Below, in pieces: positions 7,837 through 16,064 of a stretch of DNA of 37,297 nt. The stretch's first letter is position 1. Every line of letters starts with the position of its first letter. The stretch covers positions 1-37,297 of the forward strand of contig JAHFRU010000023.1 in assembly GCA_023266115.1 (NCBI GenBank), written 5' to 3'. The notes under the pieces were generated by a model that saw nothing but the letters and a program-made list of their open reading frames with translations, was not told the DNA's origin and made no database searches. The translations under genes and the position numbers were made by a program. This DNA comes from Gammaproteobacteria bacterium (lineage in GTDB: Bacteria > Pseudomonadota > Gammaproteobacteria > VBWC01).

Positions 7837-8517
7837 ATGAAGAATTATCTATTGTTCGTGGTTCCGATGCTGGCGTTCACAACGCCGGCCGCTGCGCAAA
7901 TGGCCGTGTTCGACGTGAAGAGCTACGCAGAAATCGCCAAGCAGCTCAAGACGGCACAGGATACCTACAATCAGGCGGTACAGACCTATCAACAGGTCAG
8001 CGGAATTACGCAGATTAAGGACGTGTCTTCTTTGCTGAACAATCCAGCGGCGAAGACAATTCTTCCGCCAGATATGCAGAATATCCAACAGGTTTATAAC
8101 AGCTCCGGCCAGCTATCTTCAGCCGCTGCCAACATTCGCAACGGCCGGAAAGTCGAGCTTCCTGGTCTGTCGTCCAGCGCGACGGCCGGGGACAAAGCGA
8201 GCCGCGCCGCGCTGGAAGCCAATGGCAACCTCGCGGCGACGAACGCCGCCATTGCTGAAGCTGGCTACGCATCGACCGCCGTGCACACGACTGGTCTAGA
8301 TCAGCTCCAGACGGCTTTGGAGCAGGCGACGACGCAGAAGGATCGCGAGGCCATCACGGCGCGGATCGGCATCGAGCAGGCGCGGATTTCGAACCAATCC
8401 GTGCAGCTCCAAGCCCTCAAGATGCGCCAGGACGCGGAAGAGCAGTTGCGCGGGCAACAGGGGCGAGAAGCCTACATAGCCTCTATGACTTCCGACAACG
8501 CCGGTAAGTCACAGTGA
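7837..8517 (+). CDS. virB5: VirB5 minor pilin
   Basis: 226 residues from the ATG at 7837, chosen for GAAAGGA six bases upstream and for the signal peptide MKNYLLFVVPMLAFTTPAAA|Q. An in-frame TTG at 7783 would put 18 residues before the signal sequence and overlap virB4. The mature protein is helical and Gln/Ala-rich (LKTAQDTYNQAVQTYQQ), as in VirB5 tip adhesins that sit at the pilus end and contact recipients. It overlaps the next gene by 4 bases. Confidence 0.88.
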   Translation: MKNYLLFVVPMLAFTTPAAAQMAVFDVKSYAEIAKQLKTAQDTYNQAVQTYQQVSGITQIKDVSSLLNNPAAKTILPPDMQNIQQVYNSSGQLSSAAANIRNGRKVELPGLSSSATAGDKASRAALEANGNLAATNAAIAEAGYASTAVHTTGLDQLQTALEQATTQKDREAITARIGIEQARISNQSVQLQALKMRQDAEEQLRGQQGREAYIASMTSDNAGKSQ

Positions 8518-8753
8518 GGGTCGCGGCATCGCTCGCTATGCTCTGCGTCCTGGGGCTTGCCGGCTGCGACCGGGCACCGGTCGAGCCTCGGACACTTCAC
8601 TATTTCGAGACACATGCGGATGATCGCAAATCTGTGATTGACCAATGCAAGAATAGTGATCGCCAGTATCAGCCCCAAGAAGAGTGCGGCGCCGCGCTGA
8701 ACGCCGACTACATTGTGTCGATGAAGCAAGACAACGGGGCGAAGGTGAAATAG
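8514..8753 (+). CDS. eexN: EexN-like entry-exclusion lipoprotein
   Basis: 79 residues from a GTG overlapping the virB5 stop. The lipobox is LAGC with the lipidated Cys at 18, followed by Asp at position +2, which classically retains lipoproteins in the inner membrane. The mature part (HYFETHADDRKSVIDQCKN, then EECGAALNAD) follows the EexN pattern of a His-Pro/Ala-Asp-Asp segment and two Cys. EexN proteins reduce redundant entry of related plasmids. The position between virB5 and virB6 matches that of eex in IncN-type VirB operons. Family assignment is by motif memory. Confidence 0.7.
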   Translation: MRVAASLAMLCVLGLAGCDRAPVEPRTLHYFETHADDRKSVIDQCKNSDRQYQPQEECGAALNADYIVSMKQDNGAKVK

Positions 8754-8754
8754 C

Positions 8755-9768
8755 ATGGCTGAACCTACCAACACGTTCGGAAGCGGAACCATATTTTCCG
8801 ACAGCTACAAGTTCTTTGATGGACAGCTTGACAACTTCCTCAACGCGCATCTTTCGAACGTGTTGGATCAGGTGCGAGGCCCGCTAACAGCGGCGCTCGT
8901 CATCTACCTAGCTATATATGCAATTCTAATTATGCGCGGTGTCGTTCAAGAGCCGTTGCAAGACTTCATTTGGCGTGGGGCGAAGCTCGCCCTCCTGTTC
9001 GCGGCTGCGACTACGGTGGCCTATCAGGATTGGATCGTTGAGCCGCTGTTTAAGGGCGCTCCTGGCGCTGTCTCGCAAGCCATTTCTGGCGTGGATTACA
9101 CGACTGCCGGCGCGTCGTTCGACAAGCTCTTGAACAAAGCCGCTGCTGTTTACACTACGCTCCAAACTCAAGCCGCAGCGCTGCCAGTAACCAGCATCGG
9201 CCTAGCGCTTCAAATGACCTTTGCGGCACTAGCGCTAGAGTTATGCGCGGCTATCGCCTGCATCATTGGTTTTGCATTGACCGTATTTGCGTTGATCGGC
9301 CTAGCAATCACGATATGCCTTGGTCCGATCTTCATTGCCCTTTCGCTTTTTGAGTGGGGCAAGGGCATGTTTCAAGGCTGGCTGCGCCAAGCCTTCAATT
9401 ATGTCGTACAGCTCGCCGTTATTACGGTGATGTCCGAGCTTATAATTGCTCTTGGTACTGAGATATTGGCGAAAAACTCGTCAATTAATCCGGTCAATCA
9501 AGCCGTCTTCATGTGCATCTACTATCTCATGGGTGGATTCTTCTTTTTCCAGGCGCCTAGCGTTGCCTCGGGTATTACCGGCGGTAGCGGTCTATCAGCC
9601 GGCGAGCTGGTGGCCGGTGCTGCCGGCGCTGCTGGGTTTGCCGCTGGCAGGGCCGGCAAGGCGTTTGAAAGCGCGGGTAAGTCCGCCGCTGCAAGCGGCC
9701 GGAGCGCTCGCGGCGCTGGCCGCTGGGCCGCCAACAAAATTCGTAATCGCAACAGCATTGCAGGGTGA
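8755..9768 (+). CDS. virB6: VirB6 polytopic membrane protein
   Basis: 337 residues. VirB6 is the polytopic inner-membrane protein of the translocation channel. At least five hydrophobic helices are visible, including LTAALVIYLAIYAILIM, ALELCAAIACIIGFALTVFA and LIGLAITICLGPIFIALSLF, and the family's conserved Trp appears in WGKGMFQGWLRQ. A Gly/Ala-rich basic cytoplasmic tail ends the chain (GRSARGAGRWAANK). It begins one base after the eexN-like stop. Confidence 0.9.
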   Translation: MAEPTNTFGSGTIFSDSYKFFDGQLDNFLNAHLSNVLDQVRGPLTAALVIYLAIYAILIMRGVVQEPLQDFIWRGAKLALLFAAATTVAYQDWIVEPLFKGAPGAVSQAISGVDYTTAGASFDKLLNKAAAVYTTLQTQAAALPVTSIGLALQMTFAALALELCAAIACIIGFALTVFALIGLAITICLGPIFIALSLFEWGKGMFQGWLRQAFNYVVQLAVITVMSELIIALGTEILAKNSSINPVNQAVFMCIYYLMGGFFFFQAPSVASGITGGSGLSAGELVAGAAGAAGFAAGRAGKAFESAGKSAAASGRSARGAGRWAANKIRNRNSIAG

Positions 9769-9779
9769 ACGAGGTTCAT

Positions 9780-10049
9780 ATGAAACGATCCATTATCTCG
9801 ATCGCGGCGCTTGTGGCCCTCGGGGCTCCCTTAGCGTCGTGCGCTACGTCCAAAACCCCAAAGCTCGCGGTCTGTGACGGCAACCCGAAGCATCGCCGCA
9901 ACGCCAACCCTTACGGCTCTGTGCTTCCTGGCGCTCCGGCGCCGGGGCCTGTGCCTCTGGGGGATAAGAAACATCCTGTGATGTCGCCCCCGCCGCCGCC
10001 GCCGGAAACCTCGGCGATTAGTGTTCCCTCTCATTTTGCGAGTTGCTGA
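9780..10049 (+). CDS. virB7: VirB7-like lipoprotein
   Basis: 89 residues from the ATG at 9780; GTG at 9765 is possible but places residues before the signal peptide. The lipobox is LASC with Cys21 and Ala at +2, consistent with outer-membrane sorting. The mature protein contains VCDGNPKHRRNANPYGSVL and a run of prolines (PPPPPP). VirB7 lipoproteins anchor and stabilise VirB9 in the outer-membrane core complex. Its place between virB6 and virB8 supports the call; at sequence level it is recognisable only by the lipobox and length. Confidence 0.75.
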   Translation: MKRSIISIAALVALGAPLASCATSKTPKLAVCDGNPKHRRNANPYGSVLPGAPAPGPVPLGDKKHPVMSPPPPPPETSAISVPSHFASC

Positions 10050-10050
10050 T

Positions 10051-10740
10051 ATGCCAGCGGAAGGCGTTTTCTCGTCCGATCTGAAGAAGTATTTTTCAGA
10101 TTCCCGAAGCTGGGATGAAGAGCGGTTGCGTACCGCCAAGCGTTCGCAGCGCATCGCCTGGATGGTGGGCGGCGTCGGCGCTGTTGCCGGCATTGTCGGC
10201 CTCGGTGCTGTCGCTGCTCTCGCACCGCTCAAGCGCGTTGAAGTCGTCACCGTGAAAGTGAATCAAAACACTGGCGCGGTTGATGTTCAAACGGAGCTGA
10301 CCGGAAAGAAGGCCATCGCCTATGACGAGGCGGTCACAAAGTATTTCCTGGCGAACTATGTTCGTGATCGGGAAAGCTGGAACCCGGCTGCGGCGAAGGA
10401 CAACTTCAATACCGTGGCGATCCTCTCGGCAGTAGCCGAGCAAAACCGGTGGGCCACCTACTATTCGACGCGCAATCCTTTGAGCCCCCGCGTCGTCTGG
10501 GGTGACAGGGCTTTCGCCGATGCTGTGATTACGAACATCGCCTTCATCAACAACCGGGTCGCGAACGTCCGTTTCACCCGCACGGTGCAGACAGACACGG
10601 CCAAGGAATCAACCGATTGGATCGCCACTGTGACTTTTGGCTATACCAACGCGCCGATGGCGGAAGGCGATCGTTATCGCAATCCGCTTGGTTTCCAGGT
10701 GCAAACCTACCGCTCCGATCCCGTCGTGGTGCCAAAGTGA
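10051..10740 (+). CDS. virB8: VirB8 inner-membrane assembly factor
   Basis: 229 residues from the ATG at 10051, one base after the virB7 stop; an upstream in-frame start at 10021 would overlap virB7. A short cytoplasmic N-terminus with SDLKKYFSDSRSWDEER precedes one transmembrane helix (WMVGGVGAVAGIVGLGAVAAL) and a periplasmic NTF2-like domain including YDEAVTKYFLANYVRDRE and NPLGFQVQTYRSD. VirB8 nucleates the periplasmic part of the channel and contacts VirB9 and VirB10. It overlaps virB9 by 4 bases. Confidence 0.92.
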   Translation: MPAEGVFSSDLKKYFSDSRSWDEERLRTAKRSQRIAWMVGGVGAVAGIVGLGAVAALAPLKRVEVVTVKVNQNTGAVDVQTELTGKKAIAYDEAVTKYFLANYVRDRESWNPAAAKDNFNTVAILSAVAEQNRWATYYSTRNPLSPRVVWGDRAFADAVITNIAFINNRVANVRFTRTVQTDTAKESTDWIATVTFGYTNAPMAEGDRYRNPLGFQVQTYRSDPVVVPK

Positions 10741-11597
10741 TCCGCGCCTCGGCTCTCCTACTGTTGGCCGGCGTTGCATGTGCAACGCCCGCCTTCGCGT
10801 CCGAAACCCCCCGGCCTGGCTATGCGGATTCCCGCGTTCGCCAAGTCAATTACGATCCATCCGAGGTCTATCGCATCGTCGGTACGTTCCGGACTGCAAC
10901 GCAAATCGTGTTCGCTTCCGATGAAACGATCGTCAATGCGGCGGTCGGCGATACCGTATCCTGGGAGGTCGAGCCGCGTGGCTTCATGATCTTCGTGAAG
11001 CCCCGCGAGCGGGCCGGTCCTACGAACCTGATTGTCACCACACAGAAAGGCGGCGAGCTGCGCGACTATACGTTCGAGCTGGTCGCTCGGTCGGGAAGCA
11101 TCGCGGCCGGCACGCCGCAAACCGTCTTCCGCGTCCAGTTCCGCTACCCTGAAGACGAACGATTGAAGCAGGAACGGTTGAACGTGGTTCAAGCCGCAAT
11201 GCGCTTCTCGGCTCTGCAGAAGGAAGTGGTCAAATCCGCGCTCGATACTGGCGTGGTCGAGGGGACGCGTAATCTTCATTACACCGTCCAGGGCGCGAGC
11301 GATCTGCAACCCTCGGAGGTCAGCGACAACGGACAATTCACGGTGATGCGCTTTCCAGCAAATCACGAAGTCCCGTCGATTTTCCTGGTCCGCGAAGACG
11401 GCACGGAAACGATCGTTCCCTATGACGTGCGCGACGATTTCGTGATCGTCCATCTGGTCGCCAAGCAACTCCGGTTGCGACGGAACGGGGAGGTGCTGTG
11501 CATCTTCAACGAGGCGCCACAACCCTACGGCGTGAACTACGGCACCAACACGGCATCGCCCCATGTTGAGCGCACCATGAAGGAGGAGCCGAAGTGA
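10737..11597 (+). CDS. virB9: VirB9 outer-membrane core component
   Basis: 286 residues from the GTG at 10737 (GTGA overlap with virB8), selected because it yields a clean signal peptide IRASALLLLAGVACATPAFA. VirB9 features follow: DSRVRQVNYDPSEVYRIVGT at the mature N-terminus, then GFMIFVKPRE, and the C-terminal domain with NLHYTVQG and VIVHLVAKQLRLRRNGEVL that binds VirB7. The protein lies in the outer-membrane ring with VirB7 and VirB10. A longer frame back to 10617 lies inside virB8 and is rejected. Confidence 0.93.
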   Translation: MIRASALLLLAGVACATPAFASETPRPGYADSRVRQVNYDPSEVYRIVGTFRTATQIVFASDETIVNAAVGDTVSWEVEPRGFMIFVKPRERAGPTNLIVTTQKGGELRDYTFELVARSGSIAAGTPQTVFRVQFRYPEDERLKQERLNVVQAAMRFSALQKEVVKSALDTGVVEGTRNLHYTVQGASDLQPSEVSDNGQFTVMRFPANHEVPSIFLVREDGTETIVPYDVRDDFVIVHLVAKQLRLRRNGEVLCIFNEAPQPYGVNYGTNTASPHVERTMKEEPK

Positions 11598-12823
11598 GCA
11601 GCATTCCACCCGTCGGCAGCAGCGGCATTCCACCCGTCGGCAGCGATGATGCTGTCGAGTATCGCGAAACGATCGTCCGCGATCGGACGCCGGAGCGCGA
11701 GGAAGTCGAGCGCACTGTAACGCCTGTCGGCTCTAGCAAATTCGGGGGCAACAAAACCGGCGCGATCGTCGGCGTTGCCGCCGTCGTCGCTGCGCTGTTC
11801 TTCATCAACGTGGGCGGTAGCAACAAAGAGGCTACCACCAATTCGATGACCCTATCGGATCAGGCCAAGAACCGGCCGGAAGACCGCGCCGCTCAAACAG
11901 CGGCATACGATCCAGGCCAAGTCCCTCCTAACCTCGCCGGGGGGCCGCCAGCGCCGCCCGCTGCGGTTACATTGGCCGATGGCACGGTCGTTCCGGCGAT
12001 TCAGCCTGGTGCAGCTCCTACGGGCGCCCCTGTAGGCGGGGGCGCGCGGCCGAGCGGGGAATCGCTCGCCGATAAGACCCGCCGCGCCTCGATGCTGGTT
12101 AGCATCGGCGGGCAGGATGGCGGTCAAGGCGTCGCCGCTCAAGCGCCTGCTGGTTACGCGGGACAGGCGGAAGCACCTGGACAAGCTGCGGCGCCTCTCG
12201 GCGAGCTGGACAAGCTGCGGCAAGTGTCGGCGATCGGCACCTCGCGCGCGTCGATGCTCTCGAACCGTAACTACCTTATCACGGCCGGCACGCTCATTCC
12301 GTGCGTGCTGCAAACCGCGATGAACTCGTCTCAACCGGGCTATACGTCGTGCGTCGTTCCGCGTGATGTCTTCTCGGACAACGGCCGGGTCGTGCTGCTC
12401 GAAAAGGGCACAAAGGTTCTGGGACAATATCAGGGCGGGCTTAGTCAGGGTCAAAACCGGCTTTTCGTTCTGTGGACGCGTGCGACGACACCTCGGGGCG
12501 TTGCGATCGATCTGGCGTCGCCGGCCTCCGACGCGCTTGGCCGTGCTGGCATGGCTGGCGGGGTCGATACGTTCTTTTGGGCGCGCTTCGGCGGTGCGAT
12601 CATGCTGACGCTGATCGACGCGGCCGGACAGGCGGCCTCTAGCGCTGTCGCCAGCGGTGGAAGCTACAACGTGACGCAACCGTCACAGGCTGCGGCGCAG
12701 TCGCTTCAGCAGACGCAAGGCATCCGCCCCGTTCTTAAAAAGAACCAAGGCGAGGAAGTCGGGATTTTCGTGGCGCAGGACTTCAATTTCTCCGACGTTT
12801 ACAACGTCGGCGTTCGGCCATGA
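11594..12823 (+). CDS. virB10: VirB10 energy-sensing channel protein
   Basis: 409 residues from a GTG overlapping virB9. A cytoplasmic N-terminus is followed by one transmembrane helix (GAIVGVAAVVAALFFINVGG, residues about 55-75), a Pro/Ala/Gly-rich periplasmic stretch to about residue 210, and the conserved C-terminal beta-barrel domain with LITAGTLIPCVLQTAMNS, YTSCVVPRDVFSDNG and FVAQDFNFSDVY. VirB10 spans both membranes and relays ATP-driven conformational changes. The first residues contain a perfect tandem repeat, SIPPVGSSGIPPVGS, from a recent duplication of about 21 bp. Confidence 0.95.
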   Translation: MSSIPPVGSSGIPPVGSDDAVEYRETIVRDRTPEREEVERTVTPVGSSKFGGNKTGAIVGVAAVVAALFFINVGGSNKEATTNSMTLSDQAKNRPEDRAAQTAAYDPGQVPPNLAGGPPAPPAAVTLADGTVVPAIQPGAAPTGAPVGGGARPSGESLADKTRRASMLVSIGGQDGGQGVAAQAPAGYAGQAEAPGQAAAPLGELDKLRQVSAIGTSRASMLSNRNYLITAGTLIPCVLQTAMNSSQPGYTSCVVPRDVFSDNGRVVLLEKGTKVLGQYQGGLSQGQNRLFVLWTRATTPRGVAIDLASPASDALGRAGMAGGVDTFFWARFGGAIMLTLIDAAGQAASSAVASGGSYNVTQPSQAAAQSLQQTQGIRPVLKKNQGEEVGIFVAQDFNFSDVYNVGVRP

Positions 12824-13830
12824 TCGCACCAACCCGCGCCGTCCTCGAACATCATCTTGCGCCGATCCGGAGCCTCATGGCTCCGGACGACGTAACCGAA
12901 CTGGTCATAAATCAGCCGGGGCAGGCGGGCATAGAGCGTAAAGGCGGATGGGAATGGCACGATGTGCCCGAGCTTACGTTTGATTGGCTCCTGACGCTCG
13001 CACGCGCCGCCGCTGCGGCCACCAAACAAGACATTCGATCCGATGCGCCGATCGTCTCGACGGTGCTTCCCTCGGGGGAGCGTTGCCAATTCTTGATCCC
13101 TCCGGCGACGCTGGAAGGGATCGTTTCTGTGACGATCCGCAAGCCGTCATCGATCAACCTGACCCTTGCCGACATGATCGCGGGCGGTGTGTTCGATGAT
13201 ACGACGATCGTGGGGGAAACCCTGTCCGACGTAGATGCAAAGCTATTAGAGCTTTTGAAGGCTAAGAACTGGGGCGAGTTTCTCCCGCTCGCGGTTACTA
13301 GCCGAAAGAACATCATCATCAGCGGTGCCACTGGCTCCGGCAAAACCACGATTTCTAAGGCGCTAATTCAGCTCATTCCAGAGGATGAACGTCTTTTGAC
13401 TATTGAGGATGCGCGCGAGCTTGTCGTTCCTCACGTCAACCGCGTGCATATGATGTATTCGAAAGGCGACCAAGGGCTCGCTAAGATCGACGCCGAGCAT
13501 CTTCTAGAAAGTGCATTGCGGATGCGGCCTGACCGTATCCTGTTGCAAGAGCTGCGCGACGGTACAGCGTTCTACTATCTGCGAAACGTCAACTCGGGGC
13601 ATCCTGGCTCGATCACGACGGTTCACGCAAACTCCTGCGCTGGCGCCTTCGAACAGCTCACGTTGCTTGTGAAGCAATCTAACGCCGGCCGCGATCTGGG
13701 GCGCGATGACATTCGGGGCCTGCTCAAAAGCCTGGTTGATGTCGTCCTACAGGCCGCAAAGGTGAACGGTCGATGGGTAGTAAATGAGGCATATTTTGAC
13801 CCTATCTCGGCTGAACTCCCTACCGCCTAA
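12820..13830 (+). CDS. virB11: VirB11 traffic ATPase
   Basis: 336 residues, ATGA overlap with virB10. VirB11 is the hexameric secretion ATPase that switches between pilus assembly and DNA transfer. Walker A GATGSGKTT lies near residue 168; DERLLTIEDARELV is the Asp box, RMRPDRILLQELRD is Walker B, and GHPGSITTVHAN is the His box. All catalytic motifs are intact. A small gene begins inside its last 47 bases. Confidence 0.96.
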   Translation: MIAPTRAVLEHHLAPIRSLMAPDDVTELVINQPGQAGIERKGGWEWHDVPELTFDWLLTLARAAAAATKQDIRSDAPIVSTVLPSGERCQFLIPPATLEGIVSVTIRKPSSINLTLADMIAGGVFDDTTIVGETLSDVDAKLLELLKAKNWGEFLPLAVTSRKNIIISGATGSGKTTISKALIQLIPEDERLLTIEDARELVVPHVNRVHMMYSKGDQGLAKIDAEHLLESALRMRPDRILLQELRDGTAFYYLRNVNSGHPGSITTVHANSCAGAFEQLTLLVKQSNAGRDLGRDDIRGLLKSLVDVVLQAAKVNGRWVVNEAYFDPISAELPTA

Positions 13831-14080
13831 GGTCGCATTTGCGGGTGTAATCCTGGCGGCGCTGGCGACGTGGCGCCGCCTTCGTCGCCTCGATCGGCCG
13901 CCGGTCCAGGTCGCGGCGCCAAGTGTCGGCGTCATGGTTTTGTATCGTACGGAACAACAACAACGCGGCAAAGGCTGCGGGCAACTCTTCCCGCTGCTCG
14001 ATGACTGCGGCGCCTTCATCCCGATTGACGATCGCGGCGACTGCTACATCGCTGCACCAGCCCAAAGGACAATCCATTGA
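13784..14080 (+). CDS. Small membrane-anchored hypothetical protein
   Basis: 98 residues. The ATG at 13784 lies inside the virB11 end and the stop overlaps the virD4 start by 4 bases, so it fills the gap exactly and is probably real. The N-terminus has a short basic segment, a hydrophobic helix (PPKVAFAGVILAALATW) and an Arg-rich patch (RRLRRLDRPP); the rest holds three Cys (GCGQLF, DDCGAF, GDCYIAA). No family recognised. A T4SS accessory or coupling-protein partner is possible from position only. Confidence 0.5.
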   Translation: MRHILTLSRLNSLPPKVAFAGVILAALATWRRLRRLDRPPVQVAAPSVGVMVLYRTEQQQRGKGCGQLFPLLDDCGAFIPIDDRGDCYIAAPAQRTIH

Positions 14081-16047
14081 TCCACATCCCTGGAAAAAGC
14101 ACTGCGAGCAAGGCGGCCTTTCTGGTCGTCGTGGCCGTCGTCATGCTGGCGATCTGGACGGCGCTAGCGATCGTCGTCGCGTTGTTCGGGCTTCACCAAA
14201 TCAGCGCACATACGAACTGGTCGGTCCTGCCTGATTGGCTGTGGTTCTATCGCCACTCCCCGCAACTGCACGCGGCCTTGGTCAAAGGCTATACGCTCGG
14301 CGGGTTTGTCGTCGCGCTGCTCGTCATCTTCGTGTTCGCGAAGCTGTCGCGAGATAAGAAATCACAACATGGCGACGCGAAGTTTCAAGATCGCGCCGAA
14401 GTTGTCGAATCCAAACTCTACGAGAATAAAGGCATTCTCGTCGGCACCGCATACGGCCGGTACATTCGTGCTTCCGACGAAACCCACGTACTGCTTGAGG
14501 CTCCAACCGGCGCGGGTAAAGGCGTCGGCATCATTATTCCGAACATCCTAGAGCGCGATGGCTCTTCGATAATTCTCGATCTGAAAGGCGAGAATTACGA
14601 TACGTGCAGCGGCTATCTTGCCGCTCATGGCGTCCGCGTGATCCGCGTTGAGCTTTTGAACCCTAAGCTCCGCACTCACCGGTTTAATCCGCTTGGCTAC
14701 ATCAACCGCAAAAGCGAAATCGAAGTAATCGGCGAGCTGCGCAAATTCGCCGAACAGCTCTACCCCAAGGAAGGCGATCAGTCGTTTTGGACGGACAAAG
14801 CCAAGTCGGCCTTTGTAGGGGTCGGGGCGTATATTGCAGAGACGGAAGAACTGCCGTTCAACTTTACGGAAATCTATAAGCAATTCGTTAGCGACGATCC
14901 ACGCACGCGGTTCCCTGAACTTATCCGTCAGCGCGCAACCTCCGATCGCCCGCTCTCGACAGGCTGCACGCTCGCTCTCTCCGAGTTTACCGGCGCGAGC
15001 GAAAAGACGTTCTCGGAAATCATGTCCAGCGTGACGGCTAAGTTTAGCATCTTCCTCGATCCGCGCGTGCGTGCCGCAACAGAGGAAAGCGATTTCGACC
15101 TCGCCGATCTGCGCCATAAAAAAATGGCGATTTTCCTGGTGGTTCGGGTCGATGAAATTAAGGAAATTAAGACCTTCCTCAACATCATATTCCAGCAGGC
15201 TATCAGCCGCGCGCTCGCGCAAGGCGAAGCGAAGACAGCAGCCCGTCACCGGGTGTTGCTGGTCCTCGACGAGTTCTATCAGCTCGGCGAAATGCCAACG
15301 GTCAATCAAGCGGCGTCGTTCGTCCGTAGCTACGGCTTCAATCTGTTGTTCGTTTTCCAGAACCGGGGGCAGGCGCTAGAGGTCGATAAACCTAACCTCA
15401 TTCGTAGTAACTGCGACGTGCAAGTCGTCTTCGCGCCGAATGACGCGGACGACGCAAAGAAAATCAGCGAACGACTTGGCACGCATGGCATAGATTCGAC
15501 CTCGAAAAGCAATTCCCTTGGTATGTTCGCCAAGAGGAACAACTCTCAATCTGTGTCGTCGCAATCGCGGGCCTTGATGCTTCCGCAAGAGATTATGCAG
15601 ATGCCGGAACGGGAAATCATTGTCTTTATTCGTGGTAAAAACCCGCTGAAAGCGGACCGGATAACGTACTATGAATCTAAGGACTTCATGCCTCGGCTCA
15701 TGAAGGCTCCCGATCTTCCTTCGCCTGGCAAGACGCCGGCCCTGGTCGTGCCGCTCTCGATCGTGCCGGCATCGCCGGAAGCTGCGCCGGCTGGCTCGAT
15801 CGGCCCATCGCACGACGGCTCCGATCCGATCGCCGCGGCTCCCGAAGAGGAAACCCCCGCGGTTGTCGATCGCGAGCTGACCGACGCGGAGATAGATGGC
15901 GTCGAAGAGATCCCGGAAGATGCCCTTGTCCTGGGCGACCTAGATCCTCGGATTACCATCGCGCGCGGGGTCGAGCCGGAAACGGCTGTTTCGGCGTGGA
16001 TGACGGACTTTGTAGGCTCCGACGTGCGGGATCGTGCGGCGGCATAA
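14077..16047 (+). CDS. virD4: VirD4/TraG coupling protein
   Basis: 656 residues from a TTG (TTGA overlap). It is the hexameric inner-membrane ATPase that brings the relaxase-DNA complex to the VirB channel. Two transmembrane helices lie in the first 85 residues (AAFLVVVAVVMLAIWTALAI and LGGFVVALLVIFVFAK). Walker A is APTGAGKGVG near residue 142 and Walker B is VLLVLDEFYQLG near residue 394; SFVRSYGFNLLFVFQNRGQ follows. The last 110 residues are acidic and Pro-rich, probably a flexible tail. It is 17 bases before the primase gene. Confidence 0.95.
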   Translation: MIHIPGKSTASKAAFLVVVAVVMLAIWTALAIVVALFGLHQISAHTNWSVLPDWLWFYRHSPQLHAALVKGYTLGGFVVALLVIFVFAKLSRDKKSQHGDAKFQDRAEVVESKLYENKGILVGTAYGRYIRASDETHVLLEAPTGAGKGVGIIIPNILERDGSSIILDLKGENYDTCSGYLAAHGVRVIRVELLNPKLRTHRFNPLGYINRKSEIEVIGELRKFAEQLYPKEGDQSFWTDKAKSAFVGVGAYIAETEELPFNFTEIYKQFVSDDPRTRFPELIRQRATSDRPLSTGCTLALSEFTGASEKTFSEIMSSVTAKFSIFLDPRVRAATEESDFDLADLRHKKMAIFLVVRVDEIKEIKTFLNIIFQQAISRALAQGEAKTAARHRVLLVLDEFYQLGEMPTVNQAASFVRSYGFNLLFVFQNRGQALEVDKPNLIRSNCDVQVVFAPNDADDAKKISERLGTHGIDSTSKSNSLGMFAKRNNSQSVSSQSRALMLPQEIMQMPEREIIVFIRGKNPLKADRITYYESKDFMPRLMKAPDLPSPGKTPALVVPLSIVPASPEAAPAGSIGPSHDGSDPIAAAPEEETPAVVDRELTDAEIDGVEEIPEDALVLGDLDPRITIARGVEPETAVSAWMTDFVGSDVRDRAAA

Positions 16048-16064
16048 GCGAGGGAGTTTAGGCT

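Noticed and set aside
10758-11633. A 291-residue minus-strand frame
   Set aside because: It is antisense to virB9, whose signal peptide and motifs are clear.
11594-11645. Tandem repeat at the start of virB10 as a regulatory repeat
   Set aside because: It is in frame, encodes IPPVGS twice in the cytoplasmic N-terminus, and is best explained as a small coding duplication.
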